This document shows positions 53,107-61,573 of a stretch of 64,000 nt of DNA, in pieces; the first letter of the stretch is position 1; every line of letters begins with the position of its first letter. Under the pieces are notes generated by a model. That model saw only the letters and a list, made by a program, of their open reading frames with translations. It was not told where the DNA came from and did not search any database. Made by a program: the position numbers and the translations under genes. Source of the stretch: Hahellaceae bacterium (lineage in GTDB: Bacteria > Pseudomonadota > Gammaproteobacteria > Pseudomonadales > Oleiphilaceae); assembly GCA_016716085.1 (NCBI GenBank), contig JADJWY010000031.1, positions 59,881 to 123,880 of the forward strand, written 5' to 3'.

Positions 53107-53185
53107 ACGGCCTGAGTTCTCTCGTTGAGTCGTTGGGTGACCAGCGCGCAAGATAGCAGAAATTGGCCACTGAACAAAATTTGCT

Positions 53186-53370
53186 GCGGCGCGGGCGCCG
53201 GCGCCCGGGCCCCCCGGGGGGGGCGGGGGGGGCGCCGGGGGGGGGGGGGGGGGGGGGGGGCCCAGCCTTGTCGGGTTGGCGGGGGGGGCCGGGCGGGGGG
53301 CGGGGGGGGGGGGGCCCGCGGGGGGGGGGGGGGGGGGCCGGCGGGGGGCCCCCCGGGCGGGGGGGGGGGG
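53186..53370. repeat. G-rich low-complexity block, probable sequence artefact
   Basis: About 185 bases consist almost only of G runs broken by C blocks; one run is 24 G long (53237-53260). A short unique island, CCCAGCCTTGTCGGGTTGGC, sits inside (53261-53280). Nothing else in the window has this composition. It occupies half of the 368-base gap (53107-53474) between the divergent rmd and glycosyltransferase genes, where their promoters should be. The rest of the gap shows no recognisable gene or RNA. Confidence 0.85.
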
Positions 53371-53474
53371 CAGTTCCGTGTTGCCAATAGAAGGTTCGTG
53401 GTTCAGAATTGTGCGCTTTCTAACTTGGGGAGGCTCCCCCCTGGTAATCGAACGATCCGGATACCTTATACCCA

Positions 53475-55187
53475 ATGATCATTTACACCTATTCCCAGGT
53501 TTCCCAGGGCGCACTTAAATCCAATATCGGATTGCCGCAATACAGTTACTATTTTGTACTTGAGAAGTTCTTGCCTGTGCTCAAGCAAATAGGAACTGTG
53601 GTGCCCATTGATACGCCAGAGGCACTTGAATCGCTGCAAGCAGGGGAAATGGCGAACGATGAGCCATGCTGTTTATTGAGTTTCACCCCCCCTCAGGACG
53701 TTCCCGTGGGTATTGCTTGCCCGGTGTTTTGCATTTTTGCCTGGGAATTCAGCAATATTCCTGATGAAACCTGGGACGACAATCCCCAGAATAATTGGCT
53801 TGTTGCATTAGAAAGGCTTGCCGGTGCGATTGCACTTTCAAGTCATACCGAAAAGGTTATCCGTCGCGTGATGGGTGAGGGCTATCCTGTCACTTCGATC
53901 CCCGCACCGCTGTGGGATCGCTATGCGACTCTGAGGGCGAGTCTGCCGCGCCCAGCCCAAAAAACGCTCACCTTATCCCTTCCGGCGGGCTCGGTAATTG
54001 ATTCCAAAGACTTTTCTTTTGGCGACAACGCGCTTGTCCCACTGAACCCGTTAACCAGTTTTGACCGCCCACTATGGGATGGCAACCCTATTCAAATGGA
54101 TTTCTTCGACTACCAGCTAAATAGTGGGCTGTTGTGCGGCTTTTATGACATAGAGCCCTGGGGTGCGTGGTCACGCCTGCCTTCCCCTTGGGTCGTGCTG
54201 AGTCATACGGTTTTCGGCAAGGTGATTTTGGAGTTCGAGGCGGCGGGCTTTGGTACCAATGCGGGGCATACCATTGATGTGTCCATTGGCGGTGCGCACC
54301 ATCAGGTGACCTTGAGTGATAATTTCGAAACACTGAGAGTGGAAGCCGAGCTGGTCGAGCCTGCGAATCTGGTCACGTTTGGCGGCCTTAAACAGGTGCT
54401 GGTGGGGAGCAGCGAAGACCACCGCACGCTGGGGATGGCGTTGCGCTGGGTGCGTATTCTTAAAAGCGCCGATGAAGACGAAGTGGCGCAGCAGAAAATA
54501 GCAGTAAACCCTCCCTCGACACGCGGGTCGACCAGCCTTCAGCTTGAAGGGGTCGTGTACACCTCTCTTCTTAACCCGGTCGACCAACGAAAGAACTGGG
54601 TCGATATGGTGAGTGCCTTCTGTCATGCCTTCCGCGAGGTGCCGGATGCGGTGCTGGTTCTGAAAATGTCGCATCGTCACCTTGGTTCTTTTTTGGGTAA
54701 ACTGATGTCGTTGCTGGAGCAGATTCAACCTTTTCAGTGCCGCGTTGTCGCCTTGCATGGTTATATGGAAGACGAGACCTTAAATGCACTGATGGCTTCG
54801 ACCACCTATTATGCAAATGCCTCGCTCTGCGAAGGGCTCTGCATGCCGCTCATGGAGTTTATGTCTGCCGGTGTACCTGCATTAGCGACGCGCAACACTG
54901 CCATGGAAGACTACATCAGCCCGGATGCCGCGTTTATCGTCGAATCCAGTCCTGCGCCGACCATCTGGCCGCAGGATCCGCGTATCGTGATTCGAACCTT
55001 GCAATACCGTGTCAGCTGGGAGTCACTGGAGCAGCAGTTCAGGGAAAGTTACCGTGTCGCGAAAGAGGATCTCTGTCGTTATCGCGCCCTTGCGCACCGT
55101 TCGCTGTCGATAATGTCGGATTACTGTGCTGATGACACGGTGATGCGTCAGTTGTCCCACTTTATCAAGATGGCGTCCTCTCGATGA
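53475..55187 (+). CDS. glycosyltransferase with inserted beta-sandwich domain
   Basis: 570 residues. The N-terminal about 160 and C-terminal about 230 residues align with the next gene: shared points are YSYYFVLEKF/YSYYYVRKQF, LSFTPP, FAWEF/FAWEY, IPAPLWD, VYTSLLNP-RKNW/IYTAIFNP-RKNW and CEGLCMPLMEFMSAGVPA. Between them lies an extra about 180-residue part with GFYDIEPWGAWSRLPSPWVV and GFGTNAGHTIDVSIGGA, resembling the beta-sandwich (DUF7024-like) seen at the end of some glycerol-phosphate and sugar transferases. The GT-B acceptor fold suggests it modifies or ends a polysaccharide chain. Gene types here match those next to rmd in P. aeruginosa (PA5455 onward). Confidence 0.75.
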   Translation: MIIYTYSQVSQGALKSNIGLPQYSYYFVLEKFLPVLKQIGTVVPIDTPEALESLQAGEMANDEPCCLLSFTPPQDVPVGIACPVFCIFAWEFSNIPDETWDDNPQNNWLVALERLAGAIALSSHTEKVIRRVMGEGYPVTSIPAPLWDRYATLRASLPRPAQKTLTLSLPAGSVIDSKDFSFGDNALVPLNPLTSFDRPLWDGNPIQMDFFDYQLNSGLLCGFYDIEPWGAWSRLPSPWVVLSHTVFGKVILEFEAAGFGTNAGHTIDVSIGGAHHQVTLSDNFETLRVEAELVEPANLVTFGGLKQVLVGSSEDHRTLGMALRWVRILKSADEDEVAQQKIAVNPPSTRGSTSLQLEGVVYTSLLNPVDQRKNWVDMVSAFCHAFREVPDAVLVLKMSHRHLGSFLGKLMSLLEQIQPFQCRVVALHGYMEDETLNALMASTTYYANASLCEGLCMPLMEFMSAGVPALATRNTAMEDYISPDAAFIVESSPAPTIWPQDPRIVIRTLQYRVSWESLEQQFRESYRVAKEDLCRYRALAHRSLSIMSDYCADDTVMRQLSHFIKMASSR

Positions 55188-56584
55188 AAATACTGGTTTA
55201 CTCACTCGCAACCGATAAAACGATTGCTAATCAACTTGGGCGAGCCGACTATAGCTATTACTACGTACGTAAGCAGTTTGAACCGGAGCTAGCCAAGCTG
55301 GGGAAGGTGATTGTCATTGAACAACCGGAAATCGAGGTTGACCTGATTGCAGACGGTTGTCGGCAGACCGGAGAGCGATGCATTTTTCTATCCTTCACTC
55401 CTCCTCACAAAACCTGGATTTCTGAAAAGTGTATCACGGTGCCTGTATTTGCCTGGGAGTATGGGACTCTGCCAAACGAGCCTTGGAACGGTGATGAGCG
55501 CAACGACTGGGCGGGGATGCTCAAGCGCTGTGGCGCGGCCATTACCCACTCGCTTTTTGCATGTGACGTTACGCGAAAGGCCGTGGGTGAGGATTTTAAC
55601 ATTATTTCGGTTCCTGCCCCATTATGGGATGGCATGCAAGCGGGTATTACCGCGCCGATTGTGCCAGATGTTGTAAGGACGTTTTCCTTCAGTGGGGTGG
55701 TATACGACAGCCGAACGGCTCCGCCGTCCATTGACCCTGCCGAGCGCGAGCAGCTTGTTCAAAGTATAACGGCTGAGCAGGCGGGGCATAGCCTGGAGCT
55801 TTCCGGCGTGATTTACACGGCGATCTTCAATCCAAATGATGGCCGCAAAAACTGGCCGGATCTGGTGCATGCATTTTGTTGGACCTTTCGGGGCACAGAC
55901 AATGCCACGCTGCTGATCAAGCTTACTCATCATGATCCTGCTTTTTCGATGAGGATTTTGTTGCAGGAGCTCGCCAAAATGCCAGCGTTCAGCGCGCGGG
56001 TGATTCTGATTCACGGATACCTGAATTCAGATGAGTTAAAACAATTTATCAGTTGCGCCCACTATGCGGTAAACAGTTCTTTTGGTGAGGGGCAGTGCCT
56101 TCCACTCATGGAGTTTATGGCATCAGGCCGACCGATTGTGGCACCTTTGCATACGGCGATGCTGGATTATCTGAATGAGGAGAACGGATTTCCAGTAAGA
56201 AGCTTTAAAGAGTGGTGGCATTGGGCGCATGATCCGCGTTCAGTGAAGCGAACCTACCGTTATCGCATTGAATGGCAGTCCCTGGCAGATGCCTTCTGTG
56301 ACAGTCATCGGGTTGCGAGTGAGCTGTGGCCGCGGTATCTGGCTATGGCTGAGGCCGCACGCTTGAGTAGTCAAAAGCACTGTTCTTCGGAACGGGCCTT
56401 GAGCGCCTTAAAAGACTTTCTTGAAACGTTGCCAACACCTCAGCAGATTCACCAGACGGTTCCTAATCGGGTTGAGTCCCCCGGAGGCGCGTTGAACCCA
56501 GCCTTAACTGGACGTATGTTACTTCTGCGCTTGGTGGGCCGTGTGATTCGACTATATCACCGGCTTCGTTCGCGGAATTGGTAG
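55184..56584 (+). CDS. glycosyltransferase, paralogue of the preceding gene
   Basis: 466 residues without the inserted domain of its neighbour. It starts MKILVYSLATDKTIANQLG and has the GT4 donor-site pattern SSFGEGQCLPLMEFMASGRP with its conserved Glu pair. Its ATG overlaps the previous stop in ATGA, so both are co-translated. The two probably arose by tandem duplication followed by gain or loss of the insert. A C-terminal basic tail (RLVGRVIRLYHRLRSR) may sit on the membrane. Likely role: adding distinct sugars to the D-rhamnan end. Confidence 0.78.
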   Translation: MKILVYSLATDKTIANQLGRADYSYYYVRKQFEPELAKLGKVIVIEQPEIEVDLIADGCRQTGERCIFLSFTPPHKTWISEKCITVPVFAWEYGTLPNEPWNGDERNDWAGMLKRCGAAITHSLFACDVTRKAVGEDFNIISVPAPLWDGMQAGITAPIVPDVVRTFSFSGVVYDSRTAPPSIDPAEREQLVQSITAEQAGHSLELSGVIYTAIFNPNDGRKNWPDLVHAFCWTFRGTDNATLLIKLTHHDPAFSMRILLQELAKMPAFSARVILIHGYLNSDELKQFISCAHYAVNSSFGEGQCLPLMEFMASGRPIVAPLHTAMLDYLNEENGFPVRSFKEWWHWAHDPRSVKRTYRYRIEWQSLADAFCDSHRVASELWPRYLAMAEAARLSSQKHCSSERALSALKDFLETLPTPQQIHQTVPNRVESPGGALNPALTGRMLLLRLVGRVIRLYHRLRSRNW

Positions 56585-56631
56585 TCCCTATATGACATTC
56601 TTTCAATTGTATCATCCTACAGGAACCCTAC

Positions 56632-57504
56632 GTGTCACTCATTAACCGTATCAAACGTAGACTCAGTCGCACCGCAAATTTGGCATCGGCAATTGATGTA
56701 GCGAACTCACGCGAATCTCAACCTGTAGCTGAAGCGCCTCCTCCTGTGGCCCCTCCAGCCGACCCGTCTCTTGCTGATGCCTCGCTCAGTGGCTGGTTCA
56801 AACAGGAAACCGGAGAGTTGTTTGAAGGTTTTCCGATCCTTGAAACGGACCATGTATTGGATGTTGGCTGCGGCGATGGTGCGTTCATTTCCTTCTGTGC
56901 CAATCAGGGGGCCGAAGTCACGTTTGCGGACATCGATGCGGAAAAAATTGCCACCGTGAAAAGTCGACTGGATACCTCGAAAGCACGTGGGGTGCATGGA
57001 CTGGTCACGGATGCGAATCCACTTCCATTGCCCGATGCCTACGCTGACAAAGTGGTTGCGATGGAGGTGCTTGAGCACGTTGATCATCCTCCAGAGTTTC
57101 TGCAAGAGTTAGTTCGGGTTGGGAAGCCGGGGGCACTTTATTTAATCTCAGTGCCAGACCCAGTCGGTGAGCAGGTTCAGAAGCATTTGGCTCCGCCAGG
57201 CTATTTCGAGAAACCCAATCACATCAATATCTTTGATCGGGAGACATTTGAACGCCTTATTGTTGAGGCGGGATTAGTTGTCGAGAAACGGTCGTCCTAC
57301 GGTTTTTATTGGACGGTTTTCTGGGCGTTTTTCTGGACCTGCGACCAGGACCTTCTGGCGTCACCCCGTCACCCACTGTTACAGAGCTGGGCGAATACCT
57401 GGGAAATGATGTTGACGATGCGGGATGGGCCTCGAATCAAAAAAGCCTTGGATGAGGCGATGCCCAAGAGTCAGGCGATTATTGCGAGGAAGCCGCAGTT
57501 ATGA
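56632..57504 (+). CDS. class I SAM-dependent methyltransferase (polysaccharide modification)
   Basis: 290 residues starting at a GTG with AGGA upstream. After an about 60-residue N-terminal part rich in Pro and Ala comes a Rossmann methyltransferase: VLDVGCGDGAFISFCANQGA binds SAM, VTFADIDAEK follows, and KVVAMEVLEHVDHPPEFLQE is the post-motif. Placed in a polysaccharide operon it probably methylates a sugar hydroxyl. P. aeruginosa D-rhamnan carries 3-O-methylrhamnose made by genes in this position. It overlaps the next gene by four bases. Confidence 0.8.
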   Translation: MSLINRIKRRLSRTANLASAIDVANSRESQPVAEAPPPVAPPADPSLADASLSGWFKQETGELFEGFPILETDHVLDVGCGDGAFISFCANQGAEVTFADIDAEKIATVKSRLDTSKARGVHGLVTDANPLPLPDAYADKVVAMEVLEHVDHPPEFLQELVRVGKPGALYLISVPDPVGEQVQKHLAPPGYFEKPNHINIFDRETFERLIVEAGLVVEKRSSYGFYWTVFWAFFWTCDQDLLASPRHPLLQSWANTWEMMLTMRDGPRIKKALDEAMPKSQAIIARKPQL

Positions 57505-58661
57505 AAAAGAATATGGAGATTGAATATTTAAGGGCGATAGCAATTGGCATGACGCTGTTGAGCCATTTGCCACAATTGTTGCCCTTTCATGAAGAAACGT
57601 TGGTTCAGGCATTTAGATATTACATGCCCTGGACTGGCGTTGATTTGTTCTTCTGCATTTCAGGCTTCGTGGTCAGTAGTGCTTATTACGATTTTATGAT
57701 GAATCGCAAGCAGAATGGTCAATTTGGGGTCGCCTGCTATACATTTTGGTTAAGACGCGCCTACCGACTTCTGCCTACTTCTTGGCTGTGGATATTTATC
57801 CCCATGCTGTTGTCTGTTGTGTATAACGCACATGGATCCTTCGCAACTTGGCAACAACATTTGTGGAGTTTCACTGCGGTGGCTACATTTACTGGAAATA
57901 TAGCCAACCAATTTGGGGTTATTTTGGGGCCTAACTCTGTTTATTGGAGTTTGGCGCTTGAGGAGCAGTTTTATTTTCTCTTCCCTGTTTTTTTGCTGCT
58001 TGTTTCCAAAAAGAAAACTCAAATAATCATTATATTTGTTTTAATTTTTATTCAATTTTTCGTGGACCGAAATCCTTTTGGAACCAGTTTTACATCAATG
58101 GCGAGTTCTGTTCGCATTGACTCTATTCTATGGGGAATGCTGATTTTCTTTGCAAGTAAAAGCACTTACTTCAAATTATTTGCGCCGGACATGCTACTTA
58201 AAAGTAATCCTGCCCGATTGGTGGCATTATTGTTTCTGGTGTATATATTGGGAGCTATTCCTGGCCAGATGATTCAAATGCCTATCGCGGTAGGTCTTGT
58301 TGCAATTGTATCAGCAATACTTGTTTATCTGGCAGCATTGGCGAAAGGGTATATTTACGTTCCCGTGTTTTTGCGGATGCCGGTTGCTTGGTTAGGGTCA
58401 AGGTCTTATGGGATTTATGTTATTCATGTGCCAGCTTATCATTTGTCGACCGAAATATGGAAAAACTATGGTGAAGTTGCTGGTTTTGGCTACAACGGAG
58501 GTTTGACTGCGGAATTATTAATGACCTCTGCAGTCATAATTGTGATTGCCAGCGAGCTAAACTACCGCTTATTAGAGCAGCCAGTACGGGCTCGCGGTGC
58601 TAGGTTGGCTTCAGATATTTTGACAAAAGGCCAAGTACGAGAGCAGGATGGGGCGCCTTAG
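57501..58661 (+). CDS. acyltransferase family 3 (OafA/YrhL-type) membrane protein
   Basis: 386 residues with about ten membrane helices. It opens MEIEYLRAIAIGMTLLSHLP, with the Arg and His of the acyltransferase-3 family (usually R..R..A...V...H), and has PWTGVDLFFCISGFVVS and NSVYWSLALEEQFYFLFPVF, the other two signatures. It O-acetylates or acylates surface sugars from the cytoplasmic donor. ATGA coupling to the methyltransferase links it to the polysaccharide operon. Base composition drops to AT-rich from here rightward. Confidence 0.88.
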   Translation: MKKNMEIEYLRAIAIGMTLLSHLPQLLPFHEETLVQAFRYYMPWTGVDLFFCISGFVVSSAYYDFMMNRKQNGQFGVACYTFWLRRAYRLLPTSWLWIFIPMLLSVVYNAHGSFATWQQHLWSFTAVATFTGNIANQFGVILGPNSVYWSLALEEQFYFLFPVFLLLVSKKKTQIIIIFVLIFIQFFVDRNPFGTSFTSMASSVRIDSILWGMLIFFASKSTYFKLFAPDMLLKSNPARLVALLFLVYILGAIPGQMIQMPIAVGLVAIVSAILVYLAALAKGYIYVPVFLRMPVAWLGSRSYGIYVIHVPAYHLSTEIWKNYGEVAGFGYNGGLTAELLMTSAVIIVIASELNYRLLEQPVRARGARLASDILTKGQVREQDGAP

Positions 58662-58872
58662 CTCAAACGGAGTTAGAACATAGGGCTGATGGTCTGTGGT
58701 TCGCTAATGCGCAACTGTATTCTGTTAAACGGGTGATTCTCGGCCTTAGGCTGGGGCCAGCTCCATTCTGATGGCAGTACTTCAGCTCTAGATTGGTGAA
58801 TAAAGACCATTATGAGTAGACAGTGATAAGCACGAAGGCTGAGAAAACAGGGATTTTTGAGTCCAAATACTT

Positions 58873-59859
58873 ATGAACAGGCATGAAAGTTATCCGTTAA
58901 CCCTATCATTGGTTGTTCCCGTATTCAACGAAGAAGAATCTATCAGCCTGTTTATTGATCAGGTTCGTTTGGTGCTTGAGCGTATCTCTGACATCAAGTA
59001 TGAGCTTGTCTTTGTTAACGATGGTAGTAGAGATGGTACACTGGCCACTTTGCTTGAGCATCAGGCTCAAGATGCTTGTATACGCGTAGTTGATCTGAGC
59101 CGAAACTTCGGCAAGGAGCAGGCGCTGTCTGCCGGTTTACAAATGGCGAGAGGAGATGTTGTTATTCCGATAGATGTTGATCTTCAAGATCCACCGGAAC
59201 TCATTGAGCCTATGATTGCTAAATGGCGTGAAGGGTTCGATGTTGTTCTGGCTCGTAGAGTTGACAGGTCATCTGATTCATGGGGGAAGCGTTTTTTCGC
59301 TAATTCTTTTTATCGATGGCACAACAAAATTACTGATGTCTCGATTCCAGAGAATGTTGGGGACTTTAGGTTGATGGATCGAGCTGTTGTCGATGCATTG
59401 AATCTTTTCCCAGAGTCAAAGCGGTTTATGAAAGGGCTGTTCGCTTGGGTGGGGTTTCGTACTGTGGAGATAGATTACATTCGAGCACCCCGATCCGCGG
59501 GGGAGAGTAAATTTAATGGTTGGAAACTATGGAACTTTGCTTTGGAAGGTATTACCAGTTTTAGCACGGTTCCTTTGCGAATCTGGACCTATATAGGAGC
59601 ATCGGTTGCGATGCTTTCTATGGTATATGCTCTGAATATAGTGCTTCGGGTTATTTTTATGGGAGTAGATACGCCGGGCTATGCGTCCGTCTTTGTCGCG
59701 GTTACTTTTCTTGGGGGAGTTCAATTAATCGGTATCGGTGTCATTGGAGAGTACCTTGGCCGAACCTACATAGAAACCAAAAGACGGCCCGTGTACCTGA
59801 TTCGAAAAATATATGAGGCTAAAACTGAAAATGGATCTGAAAGAAGAAGGGGTTCTTGA
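58873..59859 (+). CDS. GtrB-like family 2 glycosyltransferase (polyprenyl phosphate)
   Basis: 328 residues. The GT2 domain has LVVPVFNEEESISLFIDQ, FVNDGSRDGT, IPIDVDLQDPPEL with the metal Asp residues, and DFRLMDRAVVDAL. Two C-terminal membrane helices (about 235-300) follow. This is the build of GtrB/ArnC/DPM-type enzymes that load a sugar onto undecaprenyl phosphate. The 211-base gap before it shows no other feature. It overlaps the following methyltransferase and precedes a GtrA gene, completing most of a Gtr set. Confidence 0.87.
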   Translation: MNRHESYPLTLSLVVPVFNEEESISLFIDQVRLVLERISDIKYELVFVNDGSRDGTLATLLEHQAQDACIRVVDLSRNFGKEQALSAGLQMARGDVVIPIDVDLQDPPELIEPMIAKWREGFDVVLARRVDRSSDSWGKRFFANSFYRWHNKITDVSIPENVGDFRLMDRAVVDALNLFPESKRFMKGLFAWVGFRTVEIDYIRAPRSAGESKFNGWKLWNFALEGITSFSTVPLRIWTYIGASVAMLSMVYALNIVLRVIFMGVDTPGYASVFVAVTFLGGVQLIGIGVIGEYLGRTYIETKRRPVYLIRKIYEAKTENGSERRRGS

Positions 59860-60559
59860 ATTCGACATTGCTGAACACTGGTACTATCGTAGCAAGGCCC
59901 GCGCTATGATGAACATGATTGGCGCTACCTTGGTTGATATAAGGAGCATTCTGGACATTGGAGCGGGTTCTGGCTATTTCTCCAAGTACCTGCTGGCCAA
60001 CTCGCTAGTGCAAGAGGCTTGGTGTGTAGATATCAGTTACAAGTCCGAGTGTGATGCCGAACATAAAGGCAAGCCTATATACTTCCGGCGCTCCGGCAAT
60101 GACGCTAAAGCTGAGCTATTGTTGTTCATGGATGTGCTCGAGCATGTTGATGACGATGTTGGCCTGCTTGCGAGTTATTTAGATCATGTGCCGCCAGGCA
60201 CTCTTATACTTATATCTGTACCAGCTTTCCAATTTCTTTGGAGTGAGCACGACGAGTTTCTTGAGCACAAACGGCGATACACGCTAAGGCAGATAGAGCG
60301 AGTAGCAATGGACGCGGGCCTTACTATTGAAAAGAGCCGATATTTTTTTGGATTTGTTTTTCCGATCGCTGTAGCAACACGCATGATTAGTAAATATTTG
60401 GTGCCCTCCAAATCTGAAGTTAAATCTCAATTAAAACAGCATCGCCCACTGGTGAATTATATACTGACGGCGATGTGTAGCACCGAACTTTCTATTCTCC
60501 GGCGCAATAAAACCGCGGGGTTGACAGCTTTTTGTCTTTGCAGAAAAACGTTACCTTGA
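59831..60559 (+). CDS. SAM-dependent methyltransferase
   Basis: 242 residues from the ATG at 59831 (an earlier in-frame ATG at 59813 is possible). SAM motif SILDIGAGSGYFSKYLLANS, then LLLFMDVLEHVDDDVGLLAS and PGTLILISVPAFQFLWSEHD, typical of class I methyltransferases acting on sugars or lipids. It lies inside the gtrB-gtrA pair, overlapping the end of the GT2 gene in another frame. In this setting it may methylate the sugar head group; that is inference. Confidence 0.75.
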   Translation: MDLKEEGVLEFDIAEHWYYRSKARAMMNMIGATLVDIRSILDIGAGSGYFSKYLLANSLVQEAWCVDISYKSECDAEHKGKPIYFRRSGNDAKAELLLFMDVLEHVDDDVGLLASYLDHVPPGTLILISVPAFQFLWSEHDEFLEHKRRYTLRQIERVAMDAGLTIEKSRYFFGFVFPIAVATRMISKYLVPSKSEVKSQLKQHRPLVNYILTAMCSTELSILRRNKTAGLTAFCLCRKTLP

Positions 60560-60581
60560 ACTTGCCGTTAGACGGGCTTAG

Positions 60582-60989
60582 ATGACTTTTGGGAAGGTTT
60601 TATCAGAGTTGGTTTTAGTAGGAAAGTTCGCGGCCGTTGGTGTTGTGGCAACCACAGTGCATGTGTGTGTGGTGGCACTAATAATTAGCAAGACTACTTT
60701 ATTTCCTATATTAGCAAATGCCATTGCTTTCATTGTAGCTTTTGGCTTTTCCTTTTTTGGTAATTTTTATTGGACGTTCAGCAGACCGAATGACGCAGTA
60801 GTCTCAATGGCGCGCTTTTTTTTAGTCTCATTCGGTGCATTTATCACTAATTCAGTTTTGCTCTCAGTATTGCTTCAGTTGGGTTTTATATCCGTTGTTA
60901 ATTCAGCAGTGTTAGCTGCTACCGTTGTTCCCTTTTTGACCTATGTTGGAGGTCGATTATGGGGCTTTCGCAATAAAGACCTTTCTTAA
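60582..60989 (+). CDS. GtrA-like flippase
   Basis: 135 residues with four membrane helices and the GtrA pattern KFAAVGVVATTVHVCVVALI, then NAIAFIVAFGFSFFGNFYWTF and a final YVGGRLWGFR. GtrA proteins flip polyprenyl-phosphate sugars to the periplasm. The order GtrB-like, methyltransferase, GtrA-like, large membrane protein fits a glycan-decoration set. Confidence 0.88.
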   Translation: MTFGKVLSELVLVGKFAAVGVVATTVHVCVVALIISKTTLFPILANAIAFIVAFGFSFFGNFYWTFSRPNDAVVSMARFFLVSFGAFITNSVLLSVLLQLGFISVVNSAVLAATVVPFLTYVGGRLWGFRNKDLS

Positions 60990-61005
60990 TGGATGGAAAG
61001 TATTA

Positions 61006-61557
61006 ATGCTTGGCAATACCTTGTCGTTGCGCTTTTGGAAAGGCGGTTTATGGCCCTTGTTGATAGGAGTAGCTGCATTTTTCATTTTGGTAGGCCCAAG
61101 GGTGTTAAACCCTACTAATATCCGCTGGTTGGGTGAAATGGGGTTTTCTGATCCGTCTACTTATCAATTGGGTTGGTCGTTTTTTCGGCATTCTGACTGG
61201 TCATTTCCATTAGGTGCCAATCCAGAGTATGGCCTTGAACTGAGCGGCTCACTTGTTTTTTCTGATTCCAACGTTTTGTTCGCTTTTTTGTTTAAATCCC
61301 TTTCGCCCCTTCTTCCTGAACCGTTTCAGTATTTTGGTATATGGTTGCTTGCATGTTTTGTGCTGCAAGCATGGTTCGGTTTCAAACTTGTTGGCTTAAT
61401 TTCTGATTCCAGCGTAATTCGAGCAATGGGCGCGAGCCTATTTGTTTTTGCTCCACCTATGCTACTTCGTTTGTGGGCTCACTTTAATCTTGTTGCGCAC
61501 TTTTTAGTTGTCGCAAGTATTTACCTGGCCCCCCAAGTTCGACAGCAAAATCCGTAA
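61006..61557 (+). pseudogene. DUF6311-type membrane protein, N-terminal fragment
   Basis: About 183 residues from the ATG at 61006. It has at least three hydrophobic helices, with NPTNIRWLGEMGFSDPSTYQ and WSFPLGANPEYGLELSGSLV matching the first periplasmic loop of DUF6311 proteins, which are normally several hundred residues long. The reading stops at 61557 and an IS1634-type element begins within 20 bases. A further piece of the same family lies beyond the element at 63421-63733. In a Gtr set this gene takes the place of the final sugar transferase (GtrC position). Confidence 0.8.
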
Positions 61558-61572
61558 GTCATTGTATTTAAT
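61556..61572. repeat. left direct repeat flanking the IS1634-type element
   Basis: AAGTCATTGTATTTAAT; the partner at 63375-63391 differs at one position. A 17-base repeat is long for a target duplication, but the IS1634 type is known for unusually long and variable ones. Confidence 0.6.
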
Positions 61573-61573
61573 G

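Noticed and set aside
53107..53475. Upstream extension of rmd and two plus-strand Gly/Arg-rich frames through the G-rich block
   Set aside because: They code only Pro or Gly runs produced by the low-complexity tract and have no start signals; rmd homology begins at 53106.
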